Positions 35,893 through 44,793 of a stretch of DNA of 64,000 bases are shown here, piece by piece (the stretch's first letter is position 1; every line of letters begins with the position of its first letter). Both the position numbers and the translations under genes were made by a program. The notes beneath the pieces were generated by a model, which was not told the origin of the DNA, searched no databases, and saw only the letters and a list, made by a program, of their open reading frames with translations. The DNA comes from Lentisphaera marina (GTDB lineage: Bacteria; Verrucomicrobiota; Lentisphaeria; Lentisphaerales; Lentisphaeraceae), in the NCBI RefSeq assembly GCF_028745505.1, contig NZ_JAQZZL010000001.1, forward strand, positions 2,229,818-2,293,817, written 5' to 3'.

Positions 35893-36119
35893 CATCGTAT
35901 AGCGATGACACATAACAGCCCCATATGTGAATGTGGGGTGGAAGCATGAAAAAATGGTCATGTGCTTTTAGGTACATCACTCTGTTCCATACCTAAAGGC
36001 ATGGGGGAAGTCAGTCATACTTGGTCTTAGGGCTGTGCCCTAAGCTATTAAGTTTTATGGTGCAACCATAATACTAGAATCATAAATTTGAGTACCCACC
36101 TATATGATTATAATCATAT
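35893..36119 (+). ncRNA. Candidate structured RNA (hairpin array), strand tentative
   Basis: In order: CATCG-N5-CGATG (35893-35907); CCCCA...GTGGGG (35919-35938); a weak CATG stem (about 35944-35964); an 11-bp stem GCTTTTAGGTA/TACCTAAAGGC with one G-T pair and a 15-base loop (35964-36000); CTTAGGGC-TGT-GCCCTAAG (36026-36044); TTATGGT-GCA-ACCATAA (36055-36071); and the perfect palindrome ATATGATTATAATCATAT (36102-36119). So many perfect stems in 230 bases is far beyond the surrounding DNA. The layout is reminiscent of HEARO/omega-RNA-type elements, which also occur without a protein gene, or of an IS200/IS605 remnant. No TnpB/IscB gene is present. Confidence 0.45.
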
Positions 36120-36136
36120 CTTTTTCAAGAAAGCAA

Positions 36137-36161
36137 CGGCAGGATTTTCTGGAGCTCAAAT
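36137..36161 (+). promoter_or_regulatory. CGGCAGG-N13-CAAAT motif upstream of the PSD1 operon
   Basis: CGGCAGG at 36137-36143, 13 bases, CAAAT at 36157-36161, about 78 bases before the ATG at 36239. CGGCAGGATTTT is a perfect inverted copy of 35829-35840. Confidence 0.55.
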
Positions 36162-36238
36162 TATTAAATATAAGACTCGACGGATGGCTAAGGCCACTCC
36201 TCTATTCAAAACATTAATTTGCGTAATCCAGGGAGTTT

Positions 36239-38620
36239 ATGAAGTATCTTATCTTACTTACTGTATTTATATCTTTGAGCAATCAGGCAAAAGACATCAA
36301 TTTCAATCGCGATATCAGGCCCATCTTATCTGACCGTTGTTTTCATTGTCACGGCCCGGATAAACACGATCGCAAGAAAAAGCTTCGATTGGATATAGCT
36401 GAGGGAGACGATGGCGCTTACCGCGAACGTAGAGGCAAATTTGGTATTGTGCCGGGAAATCTTGAGAAGAGTACTGTTTGGCAGCGTATCATCACTGATG
36501 ATGAAGACGATATTATGCCCCCTTTGGACTCTCACAAAAAAGCATTGAGCCAAGAAGAAAAAGAACTCATAAAACAGTGGATTCTAGAAGGTGCTAAATA
36601 TGAAAAGTTTTGGGCGTTTGAGAAGCCAAAACTAAAGATCCCGACACAATCTAAATTAAATTGGGGAAATTCACCATTAGATAAATATGTTTTGGAGACC
36701 CTAGAGAAAAATAATTTAAAGCCATCGGAACAAGCGACAAAAAGAACATTAATCCGCCGCTTAAGTTTTGACCTTACTGGTTTGCCACCTTCACCTGAAG
36801 AGATCCGTGCCTTCGAAAATAAGCAAAGTCCCGATGCTTATGAAATGTTGGTCGACAAACTTTTAGCTAAGCCCGCTTACGGTGAACACATGACGCGTTA
36901 CTGGCTGGATTTAGTTAGAGCTGGCGATACTAATGGCCTGCATAGAGACTTGTATCGCAATACCTATACTTATCGAGATTGGATAATCAGAGCCTTTAAT
37001 AACAATCTGCCTTACAGTGATTTCCTGAAGTATCAGTTAGCTGGTGACCTTTATAAAAAACCCACAGATGACCAACTCATTGCCTCAGGTTTTAACCGAC
37101 TGCATTTGGTGATGGCCAGAGGAACTGCACCACCAGAAGAGAGTTACACTAAAAATGTGATTGACCGAGTTACCGCCGTGAGTACAGCTTTCATGGGCCT
37201 AACTATGCAGTGTGCCAGATGTCACGATCACAAGTTTGATCCAATCACTCAAAAAGATTTTTATGCCATGTTCGCATTTTTTAATAACTTCGATGGTGAT
37301 GCAGAAACAAAAAGGGAAGTAAACGGGCTGCAAGCCCCCTTTATCATTCTTGGTAGCGATAAAGAAAAGGCCAAATTTGCTGAATTACAAAAGACCTATT
37401 TAAAAGCCAAGCCTAAGATAGAGAAACTGGAAAAAAGAGTACGTCAAGAAAAAGACAAAGCAAAGAAAAAAGTTTTACAGGCTGAATTGAATGAGCTTAA
37501 AAAAGTCCCAAAATCCTATGGAGATTACCTGGCTAAGTTTGATGGAGCTATGGTGATGAAGGGGAGGGAAAAGATTCGCTCATCGTATATGCTCAATCGA
37601 GGTGAATACGACCAGAAAGGCGAAGTAGTTGAACGCGACATTCCGGAGTTCTTTGGCTCTATCAAAAAAGATGGTGAACTTACAACACGCATGGATTTAG
37701 CCAATTGGTTTCTGGCTAAAGATAACCCCTTGACGGCACGCGTAGCCGTCAATCGCTTTTGGCAACAGTTTTTTGGTGTTGGTTTAGTGAAAACCTCTGA
37801 AGACTTTGGGGCCCAAGGGGAGCCACCAAGTCATTTGGAATTATTGGATTACTTAACAATCCAATTTGTTGAATCAGGCTGGGATATCAAGAAGTTACTT
37901 AAAACTATTGTTATGTCAGAGACCTATAGGCAAACATCCATAGCAAGTGATGAGCAATTTAAAAATGACCCTGAAAATCGCTTACTCGCTCGAAGTTCAC
38001 GCTACCGTATGGCTGCCGAAATGATTCGAGATAATATCTTGGTCAGCAGCAATTTGCTGAATTCGCAAATGTACGGCAAAAGTGTAAAACCACCTCAACC
38101 TGATGGACTATGGGCTGCCGTAAGTATGACTAATGAAAGCTACAAAGCGGATAAAGGTGATTCCATCTACCGCCGCTCCCTTTATACCTTCTGGAAAAAG
38201 ATCATGCCACCTCCACAAATGACAATTCTAAATGCCCCAAGTCGGGAATTTTGCGTTGCTCGCAGAGAACGTACAAACACCCCACTCCAGGCTTTACTTC
38301 TTCTTAATGAACCTGAGTACTTAAAAGCTGCGACAAATTTAGCTACCATCATTGTTTCGGATAAGACCACAAGTGATGAAGAGAAAATCAGAGCCGCCTA
38401 TGAACGCGTCACCTGTAAACTCGCGGATCGGCATGAAGTAAGCTTACTTGTAGAGCTCTTGGGCAAAATGAGAAAGCGTTATACCGCTGATAAAAAACTT
38501 GCTCATCAAATGCTGGGTGAAGTAAATTTACTTCAGAGTCAAAACAAGATTGAGCTGGCTTCATGGACCATGTTGATCAACACACTCTATAACTTAGACA
38601 TCACCAAAAACAGGGAGTAA
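36239..38620 (+). CDS. Planctomycete-type cytochrome protein (PSCyt1/DUF1549/DUF1553)
   Basis: A 793-residue exported protein. Signal peptide 1-16; RDIRPILSDRCFHCHGPD with haem motif CFHCH (PSCyt1); then KLRLDIAEG and IMPP; DUF1549 (LIRRLSFDLTGLPPSPEEIRAF) with a second CARCH motif (MQCARCHDHKFDP); a coiled-coil-like charged stretch; DUF1553 (LTARVAVNRFWQQFFGVGLVKT) to the end. Function unknown, but the paired DUF1501 gene downstream is the constant partner. AGGGAG before the ATG is a good RBS. The stop at 38620 is three bases from the next start, so the two genes form an operon. Confidence 0.93.
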   Translation: MKYLILLTVFISLSNQAKDINFNRDIRPILSDRCFHCHGPDKHDRKKKLRLDIAEGDDGAYRERRGKFGIVPGNLEKSTVWQRIITDDEDDIMPPLDSHKKALSQEEKELIKQWILEGAKYEKFWAFEKPKLKIPTQSKLNWGNSPLDKYVLETLEKNNLKPSEQATKRTLIRRLSFDLTGLPPSPEEIRAFENKQSPDAYEMLVDKLLAKPAYGEHMTRYWLDLVRAGDTNGLHRDLYRNTYTYRDWIIRAFNNNLPYSDFLKYQLAGDLYKKPTDDQLIASGFNRLHLVMARGTAPPEESYTKNVIDRVTAVSTAFMGLTMQCARCHDHKFDPITQKDFYAMFAFFNNFDGDAETKREVNGLQAPFIILGSDKEKAKFAELQKTYLKAKPKIEKLEKRVRQEKDKAKKKVLQAELNELKKVPKSYGDYLAKFDGAMVMKGREKIRSSYMLNRGEYDQKGEVVERDIPEFFGSIKKDGELTTRMDLANWFLAKDNPLTARVAVNRFWQQFFGVGLVKTSEDFGAQGEPPSHLELLDYLTIQFVESGWDIKKLLKTIVMSETYRQTSIASDEQFKNDPENRLLARSSRYRMAAEMIRDNILVSSNLLNSQMYGKSVKPPQPDGLWAAVSMTNESYKADKGDSIYRRSLYTFWKKIMPPPQMTILNAPSREFCVARRERTNTPLQALLLLNEPEYLKAATNLATIIVSDKTTSDEEKIRAAYERVTCKLADRHEVSLLVELLGKMRKRYTADKKLAHQMLGEVNLLQSQNKIELASWTMLINTLYNLDITKNRE

Positions 38621-38623
38621 AAT

Positions 38624-40030
38624 ATGTCAGGATTAAATCTATCGCGTCGCTCCTTTCTCAGTACAGTAGGCATGGGCACAATCGGAGCCATGTTACCGCA
38701 AAATGTCTTCGCAGCTAGTCAGGGACTACACCATAAACCTAAAGCCAAGCGTCTCATTATGCTTTTTATGGCAGGTGGCCAAAGCCAACTGGATCTCTTT
38801 GATCATAAACCTGGTTTGCAGAAACTTGCCGGTCAAGAAATGCCTCCCTCTATATTAGGCAATCAACGTTTCACAGCGATGACTCAAGATCAAAAAAAGA
38901 TTGTCACCCCCTCCAAATATAACTTTAAGCGCTATGGCTCAAATGGCATCCTCATGGGCGAAAACTTACCCCACCTGGGATCGGTCATGGACGATCTTTG
39001 TCTGGTCAAATCTCTCTATACCGAATCCATCAATCACGACCCGGGAAAAACGCTGTTCTGTACTGGCCAGGAACTACCGGGAAATCCGAGCCTGGGATCC
39101 TGGTTGAGCTATGGTCTTGGCACTATGAATAAAGATTTGCCGGATTTTATTGTTCTCCCATCTGCTTTTTGGAGTGGAAAAGCCAATGTCCAGGCCCTCT
39201 TCTCCCGCCTTTGGGGTAGCGGATGCCTGCCCTCCAAGCACCAGGGCACTTCTTTTCAAAGCAAAGGAGACCCAGTCTTATTCCTTTCAAACCCAAATGG
39301 AGTGAGCCCTCAAGTTAGAAGGGAAATGCTCGACACCCTTGGTCAGCTCAATCAAAAACATTTTAATGAATTGCGCGACCCAGAAATTCAGACCACTATG
39401 GCACAACAAGAAATGGCTTACCGCATGCAAAGTTCCATTCCTGAGCTAACTGATATTACTAAAGAATCAAAAGCTAATTTAGACCTTTATGGCCCTGAAG
39501 TCATGAAGCAAGGTTCTTATGCGCGCAACTGTCTACTAGCTCGTCGAATGGCTGAACGTGACGTTCGTTGTATTCAACTTTTTCATCGTGGTTGGGATCA
39601 TCATGGGGACTTGCCAAAATACCTACCTGGCCAATGCCGTGACGTTGATCAGCCAACAGCAGGTTTAATCAAGGATCTCAAGCAACGTGGTCTATTAGAA
39701 GATACTTTAGTTGTCATGGTTGGTGAGTTCGGTCGTACTTGCTATGGTCAGGGCAAATACAATAAAAATGACTACGGTCGAGATCATCATCCACGATGCT
39801 TCTCGGCACTCCTCGCTGGCGGTGGCATACAAGGTGGCATCGAATATGGTCAAACAGATGAATTTTCATACAATATTGTGGATAAACCCGTTCATGTCCG
39901 CGATCTACATGCCACCCTGCTTTGGCAGCTCGGCTTAGATCACAATCAGCTGAGTTATCCATTCCAGGGACTAAATATTAAACTCACAGGTGTCAATCCC
40001 GCTCATCTTGTTCAGGGGATTCTTTCCTAA
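38624..40030 (+). CDS. DUF1501 family protein, Tat-exported
   Basis: A 468-residue protein with a twin-arginine signal (LSRRSFLSTVGMGTIGAM) and the DUF1501 body: KRLIMLFMAGGQSQLDLFDHKP, MGENLPHLGSVMDDLCLVKSL, HDPGKTLFCTGQ, GWDHHGDLPKY and VMVGEFGRTCYGQGK, YGRDHHP. The family belongs to the alkaline-phosphatase/sulfatase-like superfold. AGGGAG in the end of the upstream gene serves as RBS. Together with the PSCyt1 protein it is expected in the periplasm; its chemistry is not known. Confidence 0.93.
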   Translation: MSGLNLSRRSFLSTVGMGTIGAMLPQNVFAASQGLHHKPKAKRLIMLFMAGGQSQLDLFDHKPGLQKLAGQEMPPSILGNQRFTAMTQDQKKIVTPSKYNFKRYGSNGILMGENLPHLGSVMDDLCLVKSLYTESINHDPGKTLFCTGQELPGNPSLGSWLSYGLGTMNKDLPDFIVLPSAFWSGKANVQALFSRLWGSGCLPSKHQGTSFQSKGDPVLFLSNPNGVSPQVRREMLDTLGQLNQKHFNELRDPEIQTTMAQQEMAYRMQSSIPELTDITKESKANLDLYGPEVMKQGSYARNCLLARRMAERDVRCIQLFHRGWDHHGDLPKYLPGQCRDVDQPTAGLIKDLKQRGLLEDTLVVMVGEFGRTCYGQGKYNKNDYGRDHHPRCFSALLAGGGIQGGIEYGQTDEFSYNIVDKPVHVRDLHATLLWQLGLDHNQLSYPFQGLNIKLTGVNPAHLVQGILS

Positions 40031-40052
40031 CAATAAAATTTATAAAAAAAAC

Positions 40053-40077
40053 GGCAGGTTTTTCTTTCACTCAAATT
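40053..40077 (+). promoter_or_regulatory. CGGCAGG-N13-CAAAT motif upstream of the FAD oxidoreductase operon
   Basis: CGGCAGG at 40053-40059, 13 bases, CAAAT at 40073-40077, 35 bases before the ATG at 40112. Both this and the site at 36137 begin AACGGCAGG and end CAAATTA. Confidence 0.55.
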
Positions 40078-40111
40078 AGATGATATACAAATATCAAATC
40101 AGGTCATATTA

Positions 40112-43100
40112 ATGCGAATATCACATTTCCTTAAATTAGCGTTAGCTATTGCTCTCTTACCTCTCTCAGCTTATTCTATGGATAAAGTCCTGGAGTCAAA
40201 ATCCACTTTGCCACTGGCTTATGATGTGGATGTACTCGTCGCCGGCAGTTCACTAGCGGGCATTGAAGCCGCGTGTGCCGCTGCGGACAATGGAGCTTCC
40301 GTACTGGTCATTGAGTCACGCCCTTATCTTGGTTACGATATCTGTGCTAATCAAAAACTCTGGCTTGAAGATGGTGAAAAACCGCAAACTGAAATCTCAC
40401 AATGGATATTTGATAATAAACGTCAAACGACGCCTCTCAAGGTCAAGGGGCTTTTTGATAGAGTTCTCCTCAAAAGAAACATTCAGTTTTTAACGGGGAG
40501 TTTTCCTGCCGAATTGTTAGTTAACGAAAACGGTAAGCCAGCAGGCATGACCATGGTGAATCGCAGTGGACGACAGGCCATTCGCGCAAAAGTCATTATT
40601 GATGCCACTCCTTACGCTGTTTTAGTGCGTCAATTGCCCAATGCTTTAACTGATTTTCAAGCTGGTGATAAACAAGCTTCTTTCACTGTGATTGGCGGTG
40701 ACTTAAAAAAAGCCAACGAAACTATCAACGGAAAACAGGTTCCCAACCTTCAATTTTCTTCAAAATTCACCGTTAAGAAAAAGCAAAAGAATAAGAAGAG
40801 AAAAATAGAATCGGTGACTAAAAACTACCCCGTTTATCACTACGACGCCAAAGTTAATTTAAAAAATGATACTTACCGTGAGCATAGTAAAGCTATTCAT
40901 AAGATCAGATCAATGGTCTCTGATTCAAAGATGGTTGACCACTCAGAGGGGCTATTGCTTTCCCCTGAAAGAATGATCCAAACAAATGAGCCCAGTCAAG
41001 ATAGTCATGACCTAAATAACTACCTACCTAAAGGCTATAATAATATTTTCAGTTTGAATGCTTATGCGGGAATTAAAGACAATTCCGCTCGCCATCAACT
41101 TTTAAAAAGCCCTTATCAATTTGCCCCAATTGGCAAAGAGATTGGTTCAAAAGCAGCCAAAATCGTAAAAAATATTCCCACATCAAATAAAATTGATTAC
41201 TTGGCTGCTACTGCACAAAAGGGGAAAATTGTCTTATCTGAACAAGCTAATAGCTTTCGCTTTAATGATCGTCCGCAATTGCAACTCTCCGACCATGACT
41301 TACCAGTTTTAGGCCGTTGGGATGTGGTCGTCGTTGGTGCTGGTACATCAGGTGCTCCAGCCGCCTTGGGCGCTGCCAGAGCTGGAGCAAAAACTCTCGC
41401 CATCGAGTACATGGATGAGTTAGGTGGCGTTGGAACTGCTGGTATGATCTCAACTTATTGGTATGGCTTTCGCTTTGGCTACACCGCAGAAGTGGATAAA
41501 GCTCTTGGCACAAAAGAAAGCTGGAATCAAATACAAAAATCCGAGTGGCTTCGTCAGCAAATACTTAAAAGTGGTGCTGAACTTTGGTTTGCCAGCTATG
41601 GCTGTGGCGTAGTTATGAAAGGTAATAAGGTTTCCGGCGTTATCGTCGCAACTCCCTTTGGGCGAGGTGTCGTTTTAGCCGATGTCGTAGTCGATGGTAC
41701 TGGCAACTCAGATTTGGCTGCCGCTGCCAAGGCAAAAACTCAGTACAGCATATCAAAACACGGTGACCTATCTGTACAGATTTCTAATTATGCAGTACGT
41801 AAACTTGGTGCAGGCACACATAATCCTGCTCGCTACATGCTCAATGACAACGATATATTTGACCGTTGGCACCTAAAATTATCTGCTAGGCAAGAAGCTT
41901 ACAAGTCCTTAAATTCTCATGATATGGGGCAACTGATCCCTTCACGTGACCGTCGTCGCATCGTCGGAGAATACACTTTAACAACAGAAGATATCCTCAC
42001 CGAACGTACTTTCCCGGATACAATTAGTCATCACAAAAGTAACTTCGATGCCGGTGCTCATCCGGATACTGAAATGTTCCTCATCAAAGATATGAAAGGC
42101 CCTGTTTTCAACTGTGACATGCCCTACCGTTCCGTTATCCCGCAAGGGCTCGAGGGACTGCTTGTTATCGGCCTGGGAGCAAGTGCAGACCGTGATGCCA
42201 TGACTTTAGTTCGTATGCAACCCGATTTACAAAACCAGGGCTACGCCGTGGGCATGGCGGCGGCCATGGCTGTATTGACAACAGGCGGTAATGTTCGCGA
42301 TATCGATATTAAGATGTTACAAAGGGAACTGGTGAAGGTCAACTGCCTGAACAAAAGGGTTCTCACTGATCGCGATTCCTTCCCTCTTAGTCAAGATAAA
42401 ATTAAACAAGCAGTGAAAACTCTTCACAAGCTTACCATTGACGTTCACCAAAAACCAGGAAAGGACGACACTCATAGCGCTTTAGCCATAGTGATCAGTC
42501 ACCCACAAGAATCTATTCCTCTTCTAAAAACGGCTTACGCACAAAGTTCAGATGCTAAAGTGAAATTAAATTTCGCTCGTATTTTGGCTATCCTTGGAGA
42601 TGATACAGGAAAAGTCACACTTATTGATGCAGTTAAAAATTCACCTGACTGGGGGGATGGCTGGGACTATAGTAACCAACGTAAATATGCTAACACCTAT
42701 GGCCCCGTAGACCGAATAGTGTTAGCCATGGCCTTTTTGAATACCCATGATATTCACGCACCGCTACTCAAAAAGCTTGAGCAATTAAATTTAAAAAGCC
42801 CCCTTTCTCATTACAAAGCTCTATGCTTGGCTTTGAGGATGAACAAGGATAAATCACTAGCTGAGCCACTGGCTCAATTTCTTCAAAAGGTAAAAGGACA
42901 TAATGAAGTTCTGAGTTATTATGAACTTAAAGACAATGTTTATGTTCGTAAGGGAGTTGATACAAAAGGTGGAACTGTTTTGAATAATAAATTCAAAGAA
43001 CTCTTGATCGCCGCTCTTCTTTTCGAATGCGGTGATCACCAAAATGAGGGACGTAAAATTTTAGAGACCTACACCAAGGATGTTAACGGTCACTTTGCGG

Positions 43101-43150
43101 AGTACGCAAATACAGTCTTAAGCAATGGCACGGCAATAAGGAAAAAATAA
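40112..43150 (+). CDS. Exported double FAD-dependent oxidoreductase with HEAT-like tail
   Basis: A 1012-residue protein. After a signal peptide (1-22) come two nucleotide-binding folds: a degenerate one (DVDVLVAGSSLAGIEAACAAADNGASVLVIE, about 39-68) and a canonical one (WDVVVVGAGTSGAPAALGAARAGAKTLAIE, about 402-431) with GGVGTAGMIS after it and the FAD-closing segment GLLVIGLGASADRDAM near 690. This is the FAD_oxidored (PF12831) family, present twice. The last ~250 residues are helical repeats (PLLKTAYAQSSDAKVKLNFARILAILGD). The substrate is unknown; oxidation of sugars or their derivatives outside the cytoplasm is an inference. The next gene starts four bases after its stop. Confidence 0.88.
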   Translation: MRISHFLKLALAIALLPLSAYSMDKVLESKSTLPLAYDVDVLVAGSSLAGIEAACAAADNGASVLVIESRPYLGYDICANQKLWLEDGEKPQTEISQWIFDNKRQTTPLKVKGLFDRVLLKRNIQFLTGSFPAELLVNENGKPAGMTMVNRSGRQAIRAKVIIDATPYAVLVRQLPNALTDFQAGDKQASFTVIGGDLKKANETINGKQVPNLQFSSKFTVKKKQKNKKRKIESVTKNYPVYHYDAKVNLKNDTYREHSKAIHKIRSMVSDSKMVDHSEGLLLSPERMIQTNEPSQDSHDLNNYLPKGYNNIFSLNAYAGIKDNSARHQLLKSPYQFAPIGKEIGSKAAKIVKNIPTSNKIDYLAATAQKGKIVLSEQANSFRFNDRPQLQLSDHDLPVLGRWDVVVVGAGTSGAPAALGAARAGAKTLAIEYMDELGGVGTAGMISTYWYGFRFGYTAEVDKALGTKESWNQIQKSEWLRQQILKSGAELWFASYGCGVVMKGNKVSGVIVATPFGRGVVLADVVVDGTGNSDLAAAAKAKTQYSISKHGDLSVQISNYAVRKLGAGTHNPARYMLNDNDIFDRWHLKLSARQEAYKSLNSHDMGQLIPSRDRRRIVGEYTLTTEDILTERTFPDTISHHKSNFDAGAHPDTEMFLIKDMKGPVFNCDMPYRSVIPQGLEGLLVIGLGASADRDAMTLVRMQPDLQNQGYAVGMAAAMAVLTTGGNVRDIDIKMLQRELVKVNCLNKRVLTDRDSFPLSQDKIKQAVKTLHKLTIDVHQKPGKDDTHSALAIVISHPQESIPLLKTAYAQSSDAKVKLNFARILAILGDDTGKVTLIDAVKNSPDWGDGWDYSNQRKYANTYGPVDRIVLAMAFLNTHDIHAPLLKKLEQLNLKSPLSHYKALCLALRMNKDKSLAEPLAQFLQKVKGHNEVLSYYELKDNVYVRKGVDTKGGTVLNNKFKELLIAALLFECGDHQNEGRKILETYTKDVNGHFAEYANTVLSNGTAIRKK

Positions 43151-43153
43151 GCT

Positions 43154-44752
43154 ATGAAGTTTTTAGTATGTAGTCCACGATTTATCTTGCGGGATTTATT
43201 AGCTAGTAACAAAAAATTCTCTGTAAAGCTTTTTAAAATCAGCGTAATTTTTAGTGTGTTCACACTGCTTAGTACGCCTCTTCTTGGTGCTGAAAAGCCC
43301 AATATCATTGTCATCCTTGCTGATGACCTTGGCTATTCAGATCTAAGCATTTACGGAGGAGAAATAGAAACTCCCAATATAGATCAGCTGGCGCGGGAAG
43401 GAGTACGTTTTACGGGATTAAAAAATGCCTCGCGCTGTACACCTTCACGAGCTTCTTTCTTAACTGGTCGCTATTCCCATGCCGTTGGAGTTGGCGCCAT
43501 GTCCAAGGATCAGAACTTACCTGCTTATCGTGGCCAGCTTTCAGCCGATGCACCCACAATCGCTGAAATCATGAAACCACAAGGCTATGCAACGGGGATT
43601 GTCGGCAAATGGCACCAGACATATACTGGTGAATCAAAGCAAAAAGCACTGTACCCGCTCGATCGTGGTTTTGAGTATTTTTACGGCACCTGGTGGGGTG
43701 CTAAAAGTTACTTCAAACCCAAATTCATGATGAAGAATGATGAGCACATACCCGATGACACAAAATATCCTGAGGATTATTATTTAACGCATGCGCTTTC
43801 AGATTCAGCCATTGAGTTTGTCGAAAGTTCTGTTGATCAACAGAAGCCCTTCTTTCTTTACCTAGCGCATTATGCCCCTCACGCTCCAATTCAGGCTCCA
43901 AAAGATAGAGTTCAAAAATGTATTGAGCGTTATAAAGTTGGATTTACCCAATTACAACGCGAGCGACTCAAACGTCAGAAAAAACTAGGTGTAGCGCCAA
44001 AGAATGCTGTTCTTCGGGATCAAGCAAATAACTGGAATAAACTCAGTGAGAAAGATAAAGGTGAATGGGTAAATACTATGGCAACTTATGCCGCCATGAT
44101 TGAAATTATGGATGATGGCATTGGCCAACTCATCGATGTCTTAAAGAAAAAGAATCAATACGACAACACTTTGATCATCTTTCTAAGTGACAATGGTTCT
44201 ACACCTGAAAGAAAGGGAACAAAAACCCTAGCCAATTTTTGTGCAAATCTCAGCAATACACCTTACAGCGGCGTCAAGGCCCATGCTCTCGAGGGTGGTA
44301 TTTCTTCGCCACTCATTGTCAGCTGGCCAAAGCAACTTGCGGAATACGCAAGTCAAATACGCCATGGTCACTGCCACATCATTGATATCTTACCGACTTG
44401 TCTGGAAGCAAGTGGGATCAGTTTCCCGGAATCATTTAAGGGGAAAAAACCTGTTCAAGCCGATGGCCAAAGTTTGATGGCCGCAGTCAAGGGAGCTGAA
44501 CTGGAAGAAAGACCATTCTTTTGGGAGCATTATCAAAGTCGGGCGGTTTACCACGAGGGTTGGAAACTTGTCAATGATAGAAGTACTTGGAAGCTTTACG
44601 ACCTAAAAAATGATCCTGGGGAACAATACGATTTATCAAGCCAGTACCCAGAACGCGCAGACACACTTCGCGCTATGTGGACAAAATGGGCCGAAAAAAA
44701 TAAGGTCACCCCCTTCCCTTCCAGAAATAAGAAAAATAAGAAAAAGAAATAG
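43154..44752 (+). CDS. Exported type I sulfatase (CTPSR), lysine-rich tail
   Basis: A 532-residue sulfatase. The N-terminal signal is unusually long (about 46 residues, hydrophobic core FKISVIFSVFTLLSTPLLG). KPNIIVILADDLGYSD (Asp pair 57-58), CTPSR at 95-99, GKWHQTY, LSDNGSTPE, and a large insert around CIERYKVGFTQLQRERLKRQKK between the catalytic core parts. Ends SRNKKNKKKK. It lies four bases after the FAD oxidoreductase stop and 41 before an esterase, so it is the middle gene of a three-gene unit. Confidence 0.93.
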   Translation: MKFLVCSPRFILRDLLASNKKFSVKLFKISVIFSVFTLLSTPLLGAEKPNIIVILADDLGYSDLSIYGGEIETPNIDQLAREGVRFTGLKNASRCTPSRASFLTGRYSHAVGVGAMSKDQNLPAYRGQLSADAPTIAEIMKPQGYATGIVGKWHQTYTGESKQKALYPLDRGFEYFYGTWWGAKSYFKPKFMMKNDEHIPDDTKYPEDYYLTHALSDSAIEFVESSVDQQKPFFLYLAHYAPHAPIQAPKDRVQKCIERYKVGFTQLQRERLKRQKKLGVAPKNAVLRDQANNWNKLSEKDKGEWVNTMATYAAMIEIMDDGIGQLIDVLKKKNQYDNTLIIFLSDNGSTPERKGTKTLANFCANLSNTPYSGVKAHALEGGISSPLIVSWPKQLAEYASQIRHGHCHIIDILPTCLEASGISFPESFKGKKPVQADGQSLMAAVKGAELEERPFFWEHYQSRAVYHEGWKLVNDRSTWKLYDLKNDPGEQYDLSSQYPERADTLRAMWTKWAEKNKVTPFPSRNKKNKKKK

Positions 44753-44793
44753 AGGCTAGTCAATACAAAGGACTTTCTCTTGGAGCTTTAAAA

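Larger units (their letters stand above)
35779..36238. other. Divergent intergenic region with hairpin array
   Basis: Divergent gap between apbE and the PSD1 gene. It holds two outward-facing CGGCAGG motifs near its ends and, between them, a run of stable hairpins and an 18-bp palindrome; no credible ORF. Confidence 0.6.

Noticed and set aside
36088-36333. 81-residue plus-strand frame at the start of the PSD1 gene
   Set aside because: It overlaps the 18-bp palindrome, the promoter motif and the PSD1 signal peptide in another frame, and has no RBS.
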